From Streptomyces deccanensis (GTDB lineage: Bacteria > Actinomycetota > Actinomycetes > Streptomycetales > Streptomycetaceae), in assembly GCF_022385335.1 (NCBI RefSeq), contig NZ_CP092431.1:7316001-7380000 (forward strand): 64,000 bases of DNA, given 5' to 3'. Made by a program: the position numbers and the translations under genes. Below the pieces are notes generated by a model. It was not told the origin of the DNA and did not search any database. It saw only the letters and a list, made by a program, of their open reading frames with translations. Positions within the stretch are counted from its first letter, which is position 1, and each line of letters starts with the position of its first letter. This document shows positions 33,671-42,815 of the stretch, in pieces.

Positions 33671-35089
33671 ATGGCCCCAAGCGCCATGAACCGTTGGACA
33701 AAGTCTCTCTCCGACGCACAGCCGGTCCCGTACTGGCTCGAAGACCCGGGCAAGCCCCACCCCGAGCCCGCGCTCACCGGCGCCGAGACCTGCGACCTGT
33801 TGGTCGTCGGCGGCGGCTACAGCGGACTGTGGACCGCGCTGAACGCCAAGGAGCGCGACCCGGGACGGGACGTCGTCCTGCTGGAAGGCCGCGAGGTGGG
33901 CTGGGCCGCCTCCGGCCGCAACGGCGGCTTCTGCGCCGCCTCGCTCACCCACGGCCTGGCCAACGGCCTCGCCCGCTGGCCGGACGAGATCCACAAGCTG
34001 GAGGAACTGGGCGCCCGCAACCTCGACGAGATCGAGGCGGCGGTCGCCCGCCACGGCCTGGACTGCGACTTCGAACGCACCGGCGAGATCGACGTCGCCA
34101 CCGAGCCGTACCAGGCCTGGGAGCTGCGCGACTGGTACGACGAACTCGCCCGCAAGGGACTCGCCGACGGCATCGAGTTCCTGGACGCCGACGCCGTCCG
34201 CGACCAGGTCGCCTCACCCACCTTCGAGGCCGGCCTGTACGACCGCCGGGGCGTGGCCATGCTGCACCCCGCCAAACTCGCCTGGGGCCTCAAGCGCGCC
34301 TGTCTGCACCTCGGCGTCCGGGTCTACGAGCACACGCCCGCGCTGAACCTGAAGGCGTACGGCACCGGGATGGCCGTCCGCACCCCCTACGGCCAGGTCC
34401 GTACCCGGCAGGTGGCGCTCGGCACCAACATCTTCCCCAGCCTGGTCAGGCGCGTCCGCGCGTACACCGTCCCCGTCTACGACTACGCCCTGATGACCGA
34501 GCCGCTCACCGCCGAGCAGCTCGCGTCGATCGGCTGGAAGAACCGGCAGGGGCTCGGCGACTCGGCCAACCAGTTCCACTACTTCCGGCTCAGCGCCGAC
34601 AACCGGATCCTCTGGGGCGGCTACGACGCGGTCTACCCGTACGGCGGCCGGGTGCGCGCCGAGTACGACGACCGGCCGGAGACCTACGCCAAGCTCGCCG
34701 GGCATTTCTTCACCTGTTTCCCGCAGCTGGAGGGCGTCCGGTTCACCCACGCCTGGGGCGGCGCCATCGACACCTGCTCGCGCTTCTCCGCGTTCTTCGG
34801 CACCGCCCACCAGGGCAGAGTCGCCTACGCGGCCGGCTACACCGGGCTCGGCGTGGGCGCCACCCGGTTCGGCGCGGACGTCATGCTGGACCTCCTCGCG
34901 GGGGAGCGCACGGAGCGCACCGAACTGGAGATGGTGCGCAAGAAGCCGCTGCCCTTCCCGCCGGAGCCGTTCGCCTGGACGGGCATCGCCCTCACCAAGT
35001 GGTCCCTGGCCCGGGCCGACTCCCACGCGGGCCGCCGCAACCTGTGGCTGAAGGCCATGGACCGGCTGGGGCTGGGCTTCGACAGCTGA
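33671..35089 (+). CDS. FAD-dependent oxidoreductase (PuuB-like, polyamine catabolism)
   Basis: A 472-residue flavoprotein of the DAO family with the dinucleotide motif LLVVGGGYSGLWTA (about 43-56), the second conserved block EVGWAASGRNGGFC and C-terminal GYTGLGVGATRFGAD. This arrangement is that of gamma-glutamylputrescine oxidase (PuuB) and related amine oxidases. Its place after potDABC and an aminobutyraldehyde dehydrogenase suggests oxidation of an imported polyamine or gamma-glutamyl-polyamine to the aldehyde substrate of that dehydrogenase. GGGAG lies about 7 nt before the ATG. Confidence 0.87.
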   Translation: MAPSAMNRWTKSLSDAQPVPYWLEDPGKPHPEPALTGAETCDLLVVGGGYSGLWTALNAKERDPGRDVVLLEGREVGWAASGRNGGFCAASLTHGLANGLARWPDEIHKLEELGARNLDEIEAAVARHGLDCDFERTGEIDVATEPYQAWELRDWYDELARKGLADGIEFLDADAVRDQVASPTFEAGLYDRRGVAMLHPAKLAWGLKRACLHLGVRVYEHTPALNLKAYGTGMAVRTPYGQVRTRQVALGTNIFPSLVRRVRAYTVPVYDYALMTEPLTAEQLASIGWKNRQGLGDSANQFHYFRLSADNRILWGGYDAVYPYGGRVRAEYDDRPETYAKLAGHFFTCFPQLEGVRFTHAWGGAIDTCSRFSAFFGTAHQGRVAYAAGYTGLGVGATRFGADVMLDLLAGERTERTELEMVRKKPLPFPPEPFAWTGIALTKWSLARADSHAGRRNLWLKAMDRLGLGFDS

Positions 35090-35289
35090 GGACGCGGGGA
35101 CCGGAAACCGCGGTCGACGGGGCGTGCGGGCGTACTCGTGATCAACAGGCGTACGCCTGTCGGACCGCGTTACGCCATTCACCACCAAGAAGTGGTCGGA
35201 ACCCGCGTAATGCCCGGCCGGAACCTCTGTCTGTGCTCCTGACGCGAAACCGCGTCCGCAGGAGCTCTAGAGAGAGGAAGGTCCCTGTC

Positions 35290-35742
35290 ATGACTGGGGC
35301 CAAGACGGCGGTCGAGTGGCTGGCATCCGTGTCACCGGATCCCGAGGCCTGCCGCTGGGAGTGGGAGCGCAACCCCCTGGGGGTCGCCCTGCTGCCGGCC
35401 GGCAGGGCCTGGGACGTACTGATCCTGCCGGGCGAACTCGGCTATCCCACGCTCGACGTCCTGACCCGCATCATCGATCAACCCGGGCCCGTGCTCGTCG
35501 ACTTCGGCGACGACCGCATGGGGTTCTTCGTGCCGCCGGGCACGGCGACCCGGTGGCTGGGCACGGGGGTGCGCAGCGCGGGCGGCGGCACCTGGATCGT
35601 GGTGCCGTACCCGGGCCGGCAGACCGGCGGTGTCCGCTGGCTGATCCCGCCGGACGGCAGCGGCACCCTCACCGACCCGGCCCTCCTCGAACTGGCGATG
35701 CACGAGGCGGCGGCGAACCTGGCGAGGGACGAGGACCGGTAG
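35290..35742 (+). CDS. Small protein of unknown function, possibly primase-polymerase-related
   Basis: A 150-residue soluble protein with a purine-rich ribosome-binding region (GAGAGAGGAAGG) before ATG 35290. I do not recognise it with confidence. The run GPVLVDFGDDRMGFFVPPG and then TRWLGTGVRSAGGGTWIVVP resembles the N-terminal domain of bifunctional primase/polymerases (GPV...ffvrpg... GGGyvVaP), but the acidic active-site residues cannot be confirmed. It is separated by 200 bp from the oxidase gene and followed by a hairpin. It could equally be a new small family. Confidence 0.7.
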   Translation: MTGAKTAVEWLASVSPDPEACRWEWERNPLGVALLPAGRAWDVLILPGELGYPTLDVLTRIIDQPGPVLVDFGDDRMGFFVPPGTATRWLGTGVRSAGGGTWIVVPYPGRQTGGVRWLIPPDGSGTLTDPALLELAMHEAAANLARDEDR

Positions 35743-35800
35743 CCGGGGCCCATCACCCCGTCTCGTGACGCGCGGCCGTCCCCCGGCCGCACCGCGCTCT

Positions 35801-35824
35801 CGTCGGCCGCCCGTGCGGCCGACG
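35801..35824. terminator. Bidirectional terminator between convergent genes
   Basis: CGTCGGCCGC (35801-35810), CCGT loop and GCGGCCGACG (35815-35824): a perfect 10-bp stem between the small protein gene (ends 35742) and the leftward PAP2 gene (ends 35871). Confidence 0.8.
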
Positions 35825-35870
35825 CGGCAGCGGACATCGAACAGGCGCCGGCGGAGGTCGCCGACGAACG

Positions 35871-36713
35871 TCATCCGTGGCGGCGCCGCACCCCGAACCA
35901 CAGCGAGGAGAGCAGCAGCGCGCACACGCACCAGCTCGCGACCACGTCGAGCGGCCAGTGGTAACCCTGGCGCACCAGGCCGAAGCCGACCCCGATGTTC
36001 ACGACGACCGCGAGGACGACGACCGCGCGGCGCACAAGCACGCCGCGCAGCCAGGGCCGCAGGAGCAGGACGGCGGCGCCGTACGCGACGGCGGCGGTCG
36101 CGGTGTGACCGGAGGGGTAGAAACCCGTGCCGGGTCCCATGATCGGCGGGCCGGACCGGGCGACGAGCTCCTTCAGCGGGACGACCCAGAGAGGCACCAG
36201 GGCCATGAGGAGGGCCGCGGCGGCGGAGGGCCCCCACCAGTGGTCCCGACCGGTGGTACGCGTGCGCCACGCGACGAACAGGAGCACCAGGGCGAGAACC
36301 GGGACGGCGACCGTGATGTTGCCGAGGTCGGCCAGGAACTGCGTGGGGGCGCCCCGGTGCACGAGGGAGTCGCTGAGGCGTTCGTCCAGACGGGCCAGCG
36401 GGCCGCGCGCGAGGACCTGCCAGGTGATCAGCGCGAAGAGAAGGGCCGGGGCGCCGCCGAGAAGGAGGAGAGCGACGCTGCGGCCCGAGGGGGTGGTCGG
36501 CCGTCCTCGAACAGGGGGGGTGGTTCGAGGACGGCCGTCCGGATCGGTGTGCCGCACGCCCCGGGGGGTTTGGGGCGGGCGGCCATCCGATCGGTGAGGA
36601 GATCCGGAGCCGGAAGCTCCGGGTGTGTGCGCGAGGGCACGACCAGGGCGAAGCTGGGGAGGCCCCGACCCGGTGTCACCCACAGTCCCCTGTGGGCGGG
36701 GTGTATCTCTCAT
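35871..36713 (-). CDS. PAP2-superfamily phosphatase
   Basis: A 280-residue protein with an ~80-residue Pro/Arg/Gly-rich N-terminus followed by about six membrane segments. The phosphatase core has YPSGHTATAA (motif 2) and VRQGYHWPLDV (motif 3, R-x-x-x-H-x-x-x-D type). Motif 1 is only partly matched (KELVARSGPP). Family members dephosphorylate lipid phosphates or undecaprenyl pyrophosphate at the membrane. The ATG at 36713 has no clear RBS, and a GTG 30 bp downstream (36683) with AGGGGA ahead is an alternative. Confidence 0.85.
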   Translation of the reverse strand: MRDTPRPQGTVGDTGSGPPQLRPGRALAHTPGASGSGSPHRSDGRPPQTPRGVRHTDPDGRPRTTPPVRGRPTTPSGRSVALLLLGGAPALLFALITWQVLARGPLARLDERLSDSLVHRGAPTQFLADLGNITVAVPVLALVLLFVAWRTRTTGRDHWWGPSAAAALLMALVPLWVVPLKELVARSGPPIMGPGTGFYPSGHTATAAVAYGAAVLLLRPWLRGVLVRRAVVVLAVVVNIGVGFGLVRQGYHWPLDVVASWCVCALLLSSLWFGVRRRHG

Positions 36714-36930
36714 CTGCGTCAGAACCTACGGCAGGGAGCGCCGCGACGACAGGCGGAATCGCGACCCGACATGCACCTTGCACACCTTCTTCACGCGCTC
36801 TGACGCTTGTCCACAGGGACCGGAATCCGGGATGGGATTCCGGTTCCGCCGCGCCTCCTAGGAAGCGTGGGACGCCGGGGACGGGTGGGGGGTTCCGTAT
36901 GCGAGCGCCCTGCGTGACAGGGTGCTCGCA

Positions 36931-36957
36931 CACACGTCCGGCGGTCCCGGACGTGTG
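36931..36957 (-). terminator. Terminator of gabT
   Basis: CACACGTCCGG (36931-36941) and CCGGACGTGTG (36947-36957) form an 11-bp perfect stem with a 5-nt loop, immediately downstream of the leftward gabT stop at 36958. The rest of the 36714-36930 gap shows no gene I can support. Confidence 0.85.
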
Positions 36958-38292
36958 TCAGATACGGGTGAACGCCTGCTCGATGATGTCGAGACCCTCG
37001 CCCAGGAGGTCGTCGCCGATCACGAGCGGCGGCAGGAAACGCAGGACGTTGCCGTAGGTGCCACAGGTCAGGACCAGCAGCCCCTCCTGGTGGCAGGCCT
37101 TGGCCAGCGCGGCGGTCGCCTCCGGGTTCGGCTCCTTGGTCGTACGGTCCTTGACCAGCTCGATGGCGATCATGGCGCCCCGGCCGCGGATGTCACCGAT
37201 GACGTCGAACTTCTCGGCCATGGCGGTGAGGCGCGCCTTCATCGTCGCCTCGATGCTCTTCGCCCGGGTGTTGAGGTCGAGCTCCTTCATCGTCTCGATC
37301 GAGCCGAGGGCGCCCGCGCAGGCGACGGGGTTGCCGCCGTAGGTGCCGCCCAGGCCGCCCGCGTGCGCGGCGTCCATGATCTCCGCGCGGCCGGTGACGG
37401 CGGCGAGGGGGAGACCGCCGGCGATGCCCTTGGCGGTGGTGATCAGGTCCGGGACGATGCCCTCGTCCTCGCACGCGAACCACTGGCCGGTGCGGCAGAA
37501 GCCGGACTGGATCTCGTCGGCGACGAAGACGATGCCGTTGGCGGAGGCGAACTCGCGGATCGCGGGCAGGAAGCCCTTGGCCGGCTCGATGAAGCCGCCC
37601 TCGCCGAGCACCGGCTCGATGATGATCGCGGCCACGTTCTCGGCGCCGACCTGCTTGGCGATCTGGTCGATCGCCTGCGCGGCGGCCTCCGGGCCCGCGT
37701 TCTCGGGACCGGTCGGCCAGCGGTAGCCGTACGCCACGGGCACGCGGTACACCTCGGGCGCGAACGGGCCGAAGCCGTGCTTGTACGGCATGTTCTTCGC
37801 CGTCAGCGCCATGGTGAGGTTGGTGCGGCCGTGGTAGCCGTGGTCGAACACGACCACGGCCTGGCGCTTGGTGTACGACCGGGCGATCTTCACCGCGTTC
37901 TCGACGGCCTCGGCGCCGCTGTTGAACAGCGCGGACTTCTTGGCGTGGTCGCCCGGGGTGAGCTCGGCGAGGGCCTCGGCGACCGCGACGTACCCCTCGT
38001 ACGGGGTGACCATGAAACAGGTGTGCGTGAAGTCCTGGAGCTGGGCGGTCGCGCGGCGGACCACGGCCTCCGCGCTCGCGCCGACGCTGGTGACGGCGAT
38101 GCCCGAGCCGAAGTCGATCAGCCGGTTGCCGTCGACGTCCTCGATGATGCCGCCGCCCGCGCGCGCGGTGAACACGGGCAGCACCGACCCCACGCCCGCC
38201 GCGACGGCGGCGACACGACGAGCCTGCAGTTCCTGGGACTTCGGTCCGGGGATGGCGGTGACTACGCGGCGCTCCTGGGGAAGTGCGCTCAT
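36958..38292 (-). CDS. gabT: 4-aminobutyrate--2-oxoglutarate transaminase
   Basis: A 444-residue class-III PLP aminotransferase with NSGAEAVENAVKIAR (124-138), VFVADEIQSGFCRTG (255-269) and the PLP-lysine in TTAKGIAGGLP (K288). Wording (HTCFMVTPYEGYVAVAEALAELTPG, GEGGFIEP) is that of GabT, which turns GABA plus 2-oxoglutarate into succinic semialdehyde plus glutamate. This is the step after the aminobutyraldehyde dehydrogenases in this region. GGAG precedes the ATG at good distance. It is monocistronic. Confidence 0.94.
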   Translation of the reverse strand: MSALPQERRVVTAIPGPKSQELQARRVAAVAAGVGSVLPVFTARAGGGIIEDVDGNRLIDFGSGIAVTSVGASAEAVVRRATAQLQDFTHTCFMVTPYEGYVAVAEALAELTPGDHAKKSALFNSGAEAVENAVKIARSYTKRQAVVVFDHGYHGRTNLTMALTAKNMPYKHGFGPFAPEVYRVPVAYGYRWPTGPENAGPEAAAQAIDQIAKQVGAENVAAIIIEPVLGEGGFIEPAKGFLPAIREFASANGIVFVADEIQSGFCRTGQWFACEDEGIVPDLITTAKGIAGGLPLAAVTGRAEIMDAAHAGGLGGTYGGNPVACAGALGSIETMKELDLNTRAKSIEATMKARLTAMAEKFDVIGDIRGRGAMIAIELVKDRTTKEPNPEATAALAKACHQEGLLVLTCGTYGNVLRFLPPLVIGDDLLGEGLDIIEQAFTRI

Positions 38293-38440
38293 GTGGGGCT
38301 CCTGGGGTGGTGCGGACGACGTGGCTTCCTTTCTCGCAGGCTAGGGCGGGGGCCAGTGGCTGGGCATGCTCCATGTGGGCGTTGTCTGGTGTTCGTCTTG
38401 TCCGGGTTGGACATGGAGGAACGGTGGCACGGGTGTGCGC

Positions 38441-38518
38441 CCGGCCGCGTAATACGGTGAGCACACGGGTCCACCCGGCCGCGTAAACGGTGAACTCCCC
38501 ATGCGGGAGCGTTAGATT
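38441..38518 (+). promoter_or_regulatory. Direct repeats and promoter upstream of the VirD4-like gene
   Basis: CCGGCCGCGTAATACGGTGA (38441-38460) recurs as CCGGCCGCGTAAACGGTGA (38475-38493). The second copy runs into GTGAAC (38490-38495), which with TAGATT (38513-38518) at 17 bp makes a promoter. The predicted start of transcription (~38525) is next to ATG 38528. A tandem activator or repressor site over the -35 is likely. Confidence 0.6.
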
Positions 38519-38527
38519 GGCTCGCTG

Positions 38528-40711
38528 ATGGTGGACGGAACGGCTGGTCAGGGGGCAAGCGCGATGAACAGCGACGGGACGCGGGACGCGCGGGGCACAC
38601 ATGCGAATCCTGTGCCGCGTCCGGCGGGGTCGCCGGAGATGCCGACGGTGCCTCCCGTGCCGCCGATGCCCGCGGGGGCTCCGGGCGCGCCAGGTGCGCC
38701 GGGGGTTCCGCCCAGGCCGGACGGGAACGCCTTTCTGTCCTGGCTGCGGACGCCCCGGCCCGACGCGGCGCCCGGAGTGTGGCGCTTCGGGCACCGGCCG
38801 CGGCCTGCGGAGGAGCCGGAGACCGTCCCCGCCCGGCAGTTGCTCGGCGGCGCCCTGATCGCCTTCCTCGTCGGCTGGCTGATCTGGTCCCTGCTCTGGA
38901 ACGGCTACCTCGGCGGCTGGTGGCTGGTGCCGCTCTACGCGATGATCCCGGACTCCTGGGCGCCGGCCCACTCCTACTCCGCCGTGGTCCTCAGCTACGT
39001 CTGGTACGCGGTCGTCGCCGTCGCGATCATGATCGGTGTGGGCCGCCTCGGCCGCTGGGGCGAGGTCTGGCGCCGGTACGGCGCCCCGCGCTTCCGGCAG
39101 CCGAGGGAACGGCAGGTCGTACCGCCGCCGCAGGACGACCCCGCCCAGTGGAATCAGCTTCGGGAGGCCGGGGCCGGGGAAGCCGCGGAGCGGCTGGTGG
39201 CCGAGGCGGGGGCCGGGCTGATGCGGGACGTGGACCACGCGCGGATCATGCGTGCGTGGCAGGGCGTACGCAGCGGCCGGCACAGTCTGGCGACGTTCAC
39301 CGGCGCCGTGCTGAAGGACGGGGCGGCCGCGTGCCTGCACCCCTCCGGAGAGCGGGACCTGCCCGCCCGGCTGGCCAAGCACGACCTGGTCACCGGGCAG
39401 GTCCGCCTGGGCGGCACCGTCGACGACCCGCGCAACCCGTACGCCTACCGCGGCACGGGCCTGGCCCTGGGCCCCGAGCTGCTCGGCACGTCGCTGCTGG
39501 CCGTCGGGCCCGCCGGGTCGGGCAAGACGGGCAGTGTCGTCTGGCCCGTCGCCGAGTCGCTGTGTCTGCACGCGCTCGCCGGGCGGGCCGCGGTGGTGGT
39601 CGTGGGGGCGGCGGGCGCGGGGCTGGGGCCGGCCGACGCGTACGACGTCGTCGTGCGGATCGGCAACCCGGAGTCCGTGTACGACCTCGACCTCTACGGC
39701 GGGACCACCGATCCCGACGAGGCGGCGGCCGTGCTCGCCGAGGCGCTCGTCGGCGATCTCGCCGACCCGCACCCCGGCGGCGACAGCCGGCGCTCCACCA
39801 CGGTCCTCGCCCAGCTGCTCGGCCCGTTCCGTGCGGTGCACGGACGCTTCCCGTCGGTGCCGCAGCTGCGGCAGCTGCTGGACGGCGCCCCCGGCCCGCT
39901 GGCCGAGCTGCGCGCGGCCCTCCAGGACGCCGGGCAGGAGTCGCTGCTGCGGGAGCTGGACGCGCGCGAACGCCAGCTCGGGCACCCCGGGGACCTCGGG
40001 AGCGTCCTGGCGGACCGGGTCGCCCTGCTCGACCGGCCCGCCTTCGCCGCATTCTTCGACACCTCCGGCCAGTCCCGGCCCTTCTCCCTGCGGGCCCTCG
40101 ACCACCCCGTACGGGTCCGGATCGACCTCCCCGAGCGCGGTCACGCCGACGCCTCGCGCATCCTGGCGCGGCTGGTGCTCGCGCAGTTCACCGCGAGCGT
40201 CGCGGTACGGGAGGACAAGTCGCTGTTCGCCTGCCTCGTGCTGGACGACGCCACGGGGGCCGTCACACCGGAGGCCGTGCGCGGCATCCAGCGGCTGCGG
40301 TCCACCAACGCGGGGGCGGTCCTCACCCTGCGCACCCTCGACGACGTGCCCGGGCCGTTGCGCGGTCCGCTGCTCGGCGCGACCGGCTGCCGGATGGCAC
40401 TGTCCGGGCTCACCCCGTGGGACGGGCAGGACTTCGCCGAGGTGTGGGGCAAGGAGTGGACCGAGGCCCGGGACGTCACCGACCGGCAGATCATCGCCGA
40501 CTCCCCGGCGGGCAAGGCCTGGCACGCGCTGCGCCGGGTCATGACCGGCCACGCCCCCACCGCGCGGGCCGTGACCGTACGGCAGGTGGAGCGGGAGCGG
40601 TGGTCCGCGTCCGAACTGGCGCACGGGGTGCCGCCGGGGCACGCGGTGCTGTCGCTGACGAACGTGCGGGGCGAGCACGCGCCGCCGTTGCTGGTGGACC
40701 TGCGGGGCTGA
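38528..40711 (+). CDS. Membrane-anchored VirD4/TraD-like ATPase
   Basis: A 727-residue protein: a Pro/Gly/Ala-rich N-terminus, two hydrophobic segments (about 105-125 and 154-173), then a P-loop NTPase domain with Walker A GPAGSGKTG (about 328-336) and a candidate Walker B FACLVLDD near 570. The late segment SGQSRPFSLRALDHPVRVRID and the overall layout resemble coupling-protein ATPases of type IV secretion and conjugation. No relaxase, VirB-like gene or integrase is in the window, so it is an orphan, and its role is unknown. ATG 38528 suits a leaderless start; ATG 38564 with AGGGGG is the alternative. Confidence 0.8.
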   Translation: MVDGTAGQGASAMNSDGTRDARGTHANPVPRPAGSPEMPTVPPVPPMPAGAPGAPGAPGVPPRPDGNAFLSWLRTPRPDAAPGVWRFGHRPRPAEEPETVPARQLLGGALIAFLVGWLIWSLLWNGYLGGWWLVPLYAMIPDSWAPAHSYSAVVLSYVWYAVVAVAIMIGVGRLGRWGEVWRRYGAPRFRQPRERQVVPPPQDDPAQWNQLREAGAGEAAERLVAEAGAGLMRDVDHARIMRAWQGVRSGRHSLATFTGAVLKDGAAACLHPSGERDLPARLAKHDLVTGQVRLGGTVDDPRNPYAYRGTGLALGPELLGTSLLAVGPAGSGKTGSVVWPVAESLCLHALAGRAAVVVVGAAGAGLGPADAYDVVVRIGNPESVYDLDLYGGTTDPDEAAAVLAEALVGDLADPHPGGDSRRSTTVLAQLLGPFRAVHGRFPSVPQLRQLLDGAPGPLAELRAALQDAGQESLLRELDARERQLGHPGDLGSVLADRVALLDRPAFAAFFDTSGQSRPFSLRALDHPVRVRIDLPERGHADASRILARLVLAQFTASVAVREDKSLFACLVLDDATGAVTPEAVRGIQRLRSTNAGAVLTLRTLDDVPGPLRGPLLGATGCRMALSGLTPWDGQDFAEVWGKEWTEARDVTDRQIIADSPAGKAWHALRRVMTGHAPTARAVTVRQVERERWSASELAHGVPPGHAVLSLTNVRGEHAPPLLVDLRG

Positions 40712-40908
40712 GCGGGGCGCGTCGGAGGGCGTCTTGAGGGCGTCGGGGCGGCGTTCGATTTGAGCCATTCGGTGTGCGGTGCGTGGGACTTGTGATCGTA
40801 CGGTGAGGCAGAATCGGGACAGGCCGTTCATACGCGGCGGCCAAGAGGCGTCTGCCTGTCCCTGGCCCCGCCCCACTCCCCCACCCCCGTCGTCGACCTG
40901 AAGGTCCC

Positions 40909-42732
40909 ATGCCCCCGACGCTCGCCTCGCTCGTCCACCACTCCGCGCTCAAGCTGACCGTGCGGGCGGGCGAGGACCGCCTCGACGTGCCGGTGCGCTG
41001 GGCGCACGCCAGCGAGCTCGCGGACCCCGTGCCGTACATGGAGGGCGGGGAGCTGCTGCTGATCACCGCGTTGAAGCTGGACGCGGAGGATCCGGAGGCG
41101 ATGCGGCGCTATGTACGGAGGCTGGTGGGGGCCGGGGTCGTCGGGCTCGGGTTCGCCGTCGGGGTGCACTACGAGGACATCCCCGAGGCGCTCGTCGACG
41201 CGGCCGAGGGGGAGGGGCTGCCCCTGTTGGAAGTGCCCCGGCGCACGCCCTTCCTCGCCATCAGCAAGGCGGTGTCGGCCGCGATCTCCGCCGAGCAGTA
41301 CCGGGCGGTGACGGCGGGCTTCGCGGCGCAGCGGGAACTCACCAGGCAGGCGTTGACCGCCGGGCCCGAAGGGCTGCTGGGCGCGCTCGCGGGGCAGGTC
41401 GACGGGTGGGCGGCCCTGTACGACGCCTCCGGCGCGGTCGTCGCGGTGGCGCCCGAGTGGGCGGAGCGGCGGGCCGGGCGGCTCGTCGCCGATGCCGAAC
41501 GGCTGCGCGACCGGCCCGCTCCGGCCAGCGCGGTCGTCGGCGGCGAGGACCGCGTCGAACTGCACTCCCTCGGCACCGGCCGCCGGGCCCGCGCGGCGCT
41601 CGCCGTCGGCACGGCGGCGGCTCTCGGTACGGCCGAGCGGTACGCCGTCCACTCCGCGATCGCCCTCCTCACCCTCACGACGGAACGGTCGGGCTCGTTG
41701 CACGCCGCCGAGCAGCGGATCGGCGCGGCGGTGCTGCGCATGCTGCTGGCCGGGGAGTGCGACCACGCGCGTGCCGTCGCCGGGGATCTGTACGGGGACC
41801 TCCTGGACGCCCCGTTCCGGCTGATCCTCGCGGAGGCGGCCTCGGCTTCGGCCGCGCGGGCGCGGATGGAGGGGGCGGTGGGGGCGGTGAGTACGGCGGT
41901 GTCCGTGGAGGGGGTGGCCGGGGAAGGGGCTCGCGCCGCAGTCGTCGGCGGGGGCAGGGAAGGGGCCCGTGCCTCCGGGGCGGGGGGTGCGGCTGCGGGC
42001 GTGGCCGCCGATGTCGTACGGGCCGCCGCGGGCGCGGCCGCCGGTGGTGACTCGGGTGGGGAACTGCTCGGACAGCTCGTCGAGGTGGTGGAGGCGGCCG
42101 CGGCGCGCGCCGGGGAGGCGGTGCTCGTGGTGCCCGACGGGGAGCGCCTCGTCGTGCTCGCCGTGGACGGGGGTGCGGCGGTCGCCGCGTGCGGGGAGTT
42201 CGCGGCGGCGTTGGAGACGGCTCGGGCGGCGGGGCGGGACCCGGTGTCCGCCGGCGGGTCCGCTTCCGCGTCCGCCTCCGCCGTGGGCTCGGTCGAGGAG
42301 GAGGAGCTCGTCGTCGGGCTGTCCGCGCCGGCGGGGCCGATAGCGGCCGCCGCGGCGTACAAGCAGGCCGAGCAGGCGCTGTCCGTCGCTCGGCGCCGGG
42401 GGCGTTGCCTGGTCGAGCACGAGGAACTGGCGGCGGGGTCCGTGCTGCCGCTGCTCGGGGACGACGCCGTGCGGGCCTTCGCCGACAGCCTGCTCCGTCC
42501 GCTGCGGGAGCACGACGCGACGGGGCGGGGGGATCTGGTCGCCTCGCTGCGGGCGTGGTTGTCGCGCCACGGACAGTGGGACGCGGCCGCCGCGGACCTG
42601 GGGGTGCACCGGCACACGCTGCGCTACCGGATGCGCCGGGTGGAGGAGATCCTCGGCCGCTCGCTGGACGATCCGGACGTGCGGATGGAGCTGTGGCTGG
42701 CCCTGAAGGCGACGGCCGCGGCGGGGGAGTAG
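40909..42732 (+). CDS. PucR-family transcriptional regulator
   Basis: A 607-residue regulator with the N-terminal PucR domain (VRWAHASELADPVPYMEGGELLLITALKL), a central variable Ala/Gly-rich region (about 310-480) and the C-terminal HTH_30 domain (WDAAAADLGVHRHTLRYRMRRVEEILGRSLDDPDVRMELWLAL, from about 553). PucR-type proteins control purine, amine or amino-acid catabolism, so it may act on the GABA/polyamine genes nearby, including gabT and the dehydrogenase at 44135. That is inference from context only. Confidence 0.93.
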   Translation: MPPTLASLVHHSALKLTVRAGEDRLDVPVRWAHASELADPVPYMEGGELLLITALKLDAEDPEAMRRYVRRLVGAGVVGLGFAVGVHYEDIPEALVDAAEGEGLPLLEVPRRTPFLAISKAVSAAISAEQYRAVTAGFAAQRELTRQALTAGPEGLLGALAGQVDGWAALYDASGAVVAVAPEWAERRAGRLVADAERLRDRPAPASAVVGGEDRVELHSLGTGRRARAALAVGTAAALGTAERYAVHSAIALLTLTTERSGSLHAAEQRIGAAVLRMLLAGECDHARAVAGDLYGDLLDAPFRLILAEAASASAARARMEGAVGAVSTAVSVEGVAGEGARAAVVGGGREGARASGAGGAAAGVAADVVRAAAGAAAGGDSGGELLGQLVEVVEAAAARAGEAVLVVPDGERLVVLAVDGGAAVAACGEFAAALETARAAGRDPVSAGGSASASASAVGSVEEEELVVGLSAPAGPIAAAAAYKQAEQALSVARRRGRCLVEHEELAAGSVLPLLGDDAVRAFADSLLRPLREHDATGRGDLVASLRAWLSRHGQWDAAAADLGVHRHTLRYRMRRVEEILGRSLDDPDVRMELWLALKATAAAGE

Positions 42733-42766
42733 ACCGCGCCCGTCCGAGAGGTGCGGCCGTGTGCCT

Positions 42767-42801
42767 GCTGGGTGCTGGGTGCTGGGTGCTGGGTGCTGGG
42801 C
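42767..42801. repeat. Tandem heptamer GCTGGGT
   Basis: Four perfect copies of GCTGGGT (42767-42794) and one copy with a last-base change (GCTGGGC). It lies in the 83-bp gap between the convergent PucR and TetR genes, where no hairpin terminator is seen. Confidence 0.95.
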
Positions 42802-42815
42802 GCTGAAGTGTCGGG

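Noticed and set aside
38528..40711. Integrated conjugative element around the VirD4-like gene
   Set aside because: No integrase, relaxase, attachment-site repeats or tRNA were seen, and neighbours on both sides are metabolic genes.
37193..40876. Very long minus-strand open frame (over 1200 codons) across gabT and the VirD4-like gene
   Set aside because: It runs antisense or out of phase to two well-supported genes, has no family motif and is rich in Arg/Pro/Gly, as expected from GC-rich third positions.
42767..42801. Heptamer GCTGGGT array as a CRISPR-like or regulatory array
   Set aside because: Units are 7 bp with no spacers; it is simple tandem repetition between convergent genes.
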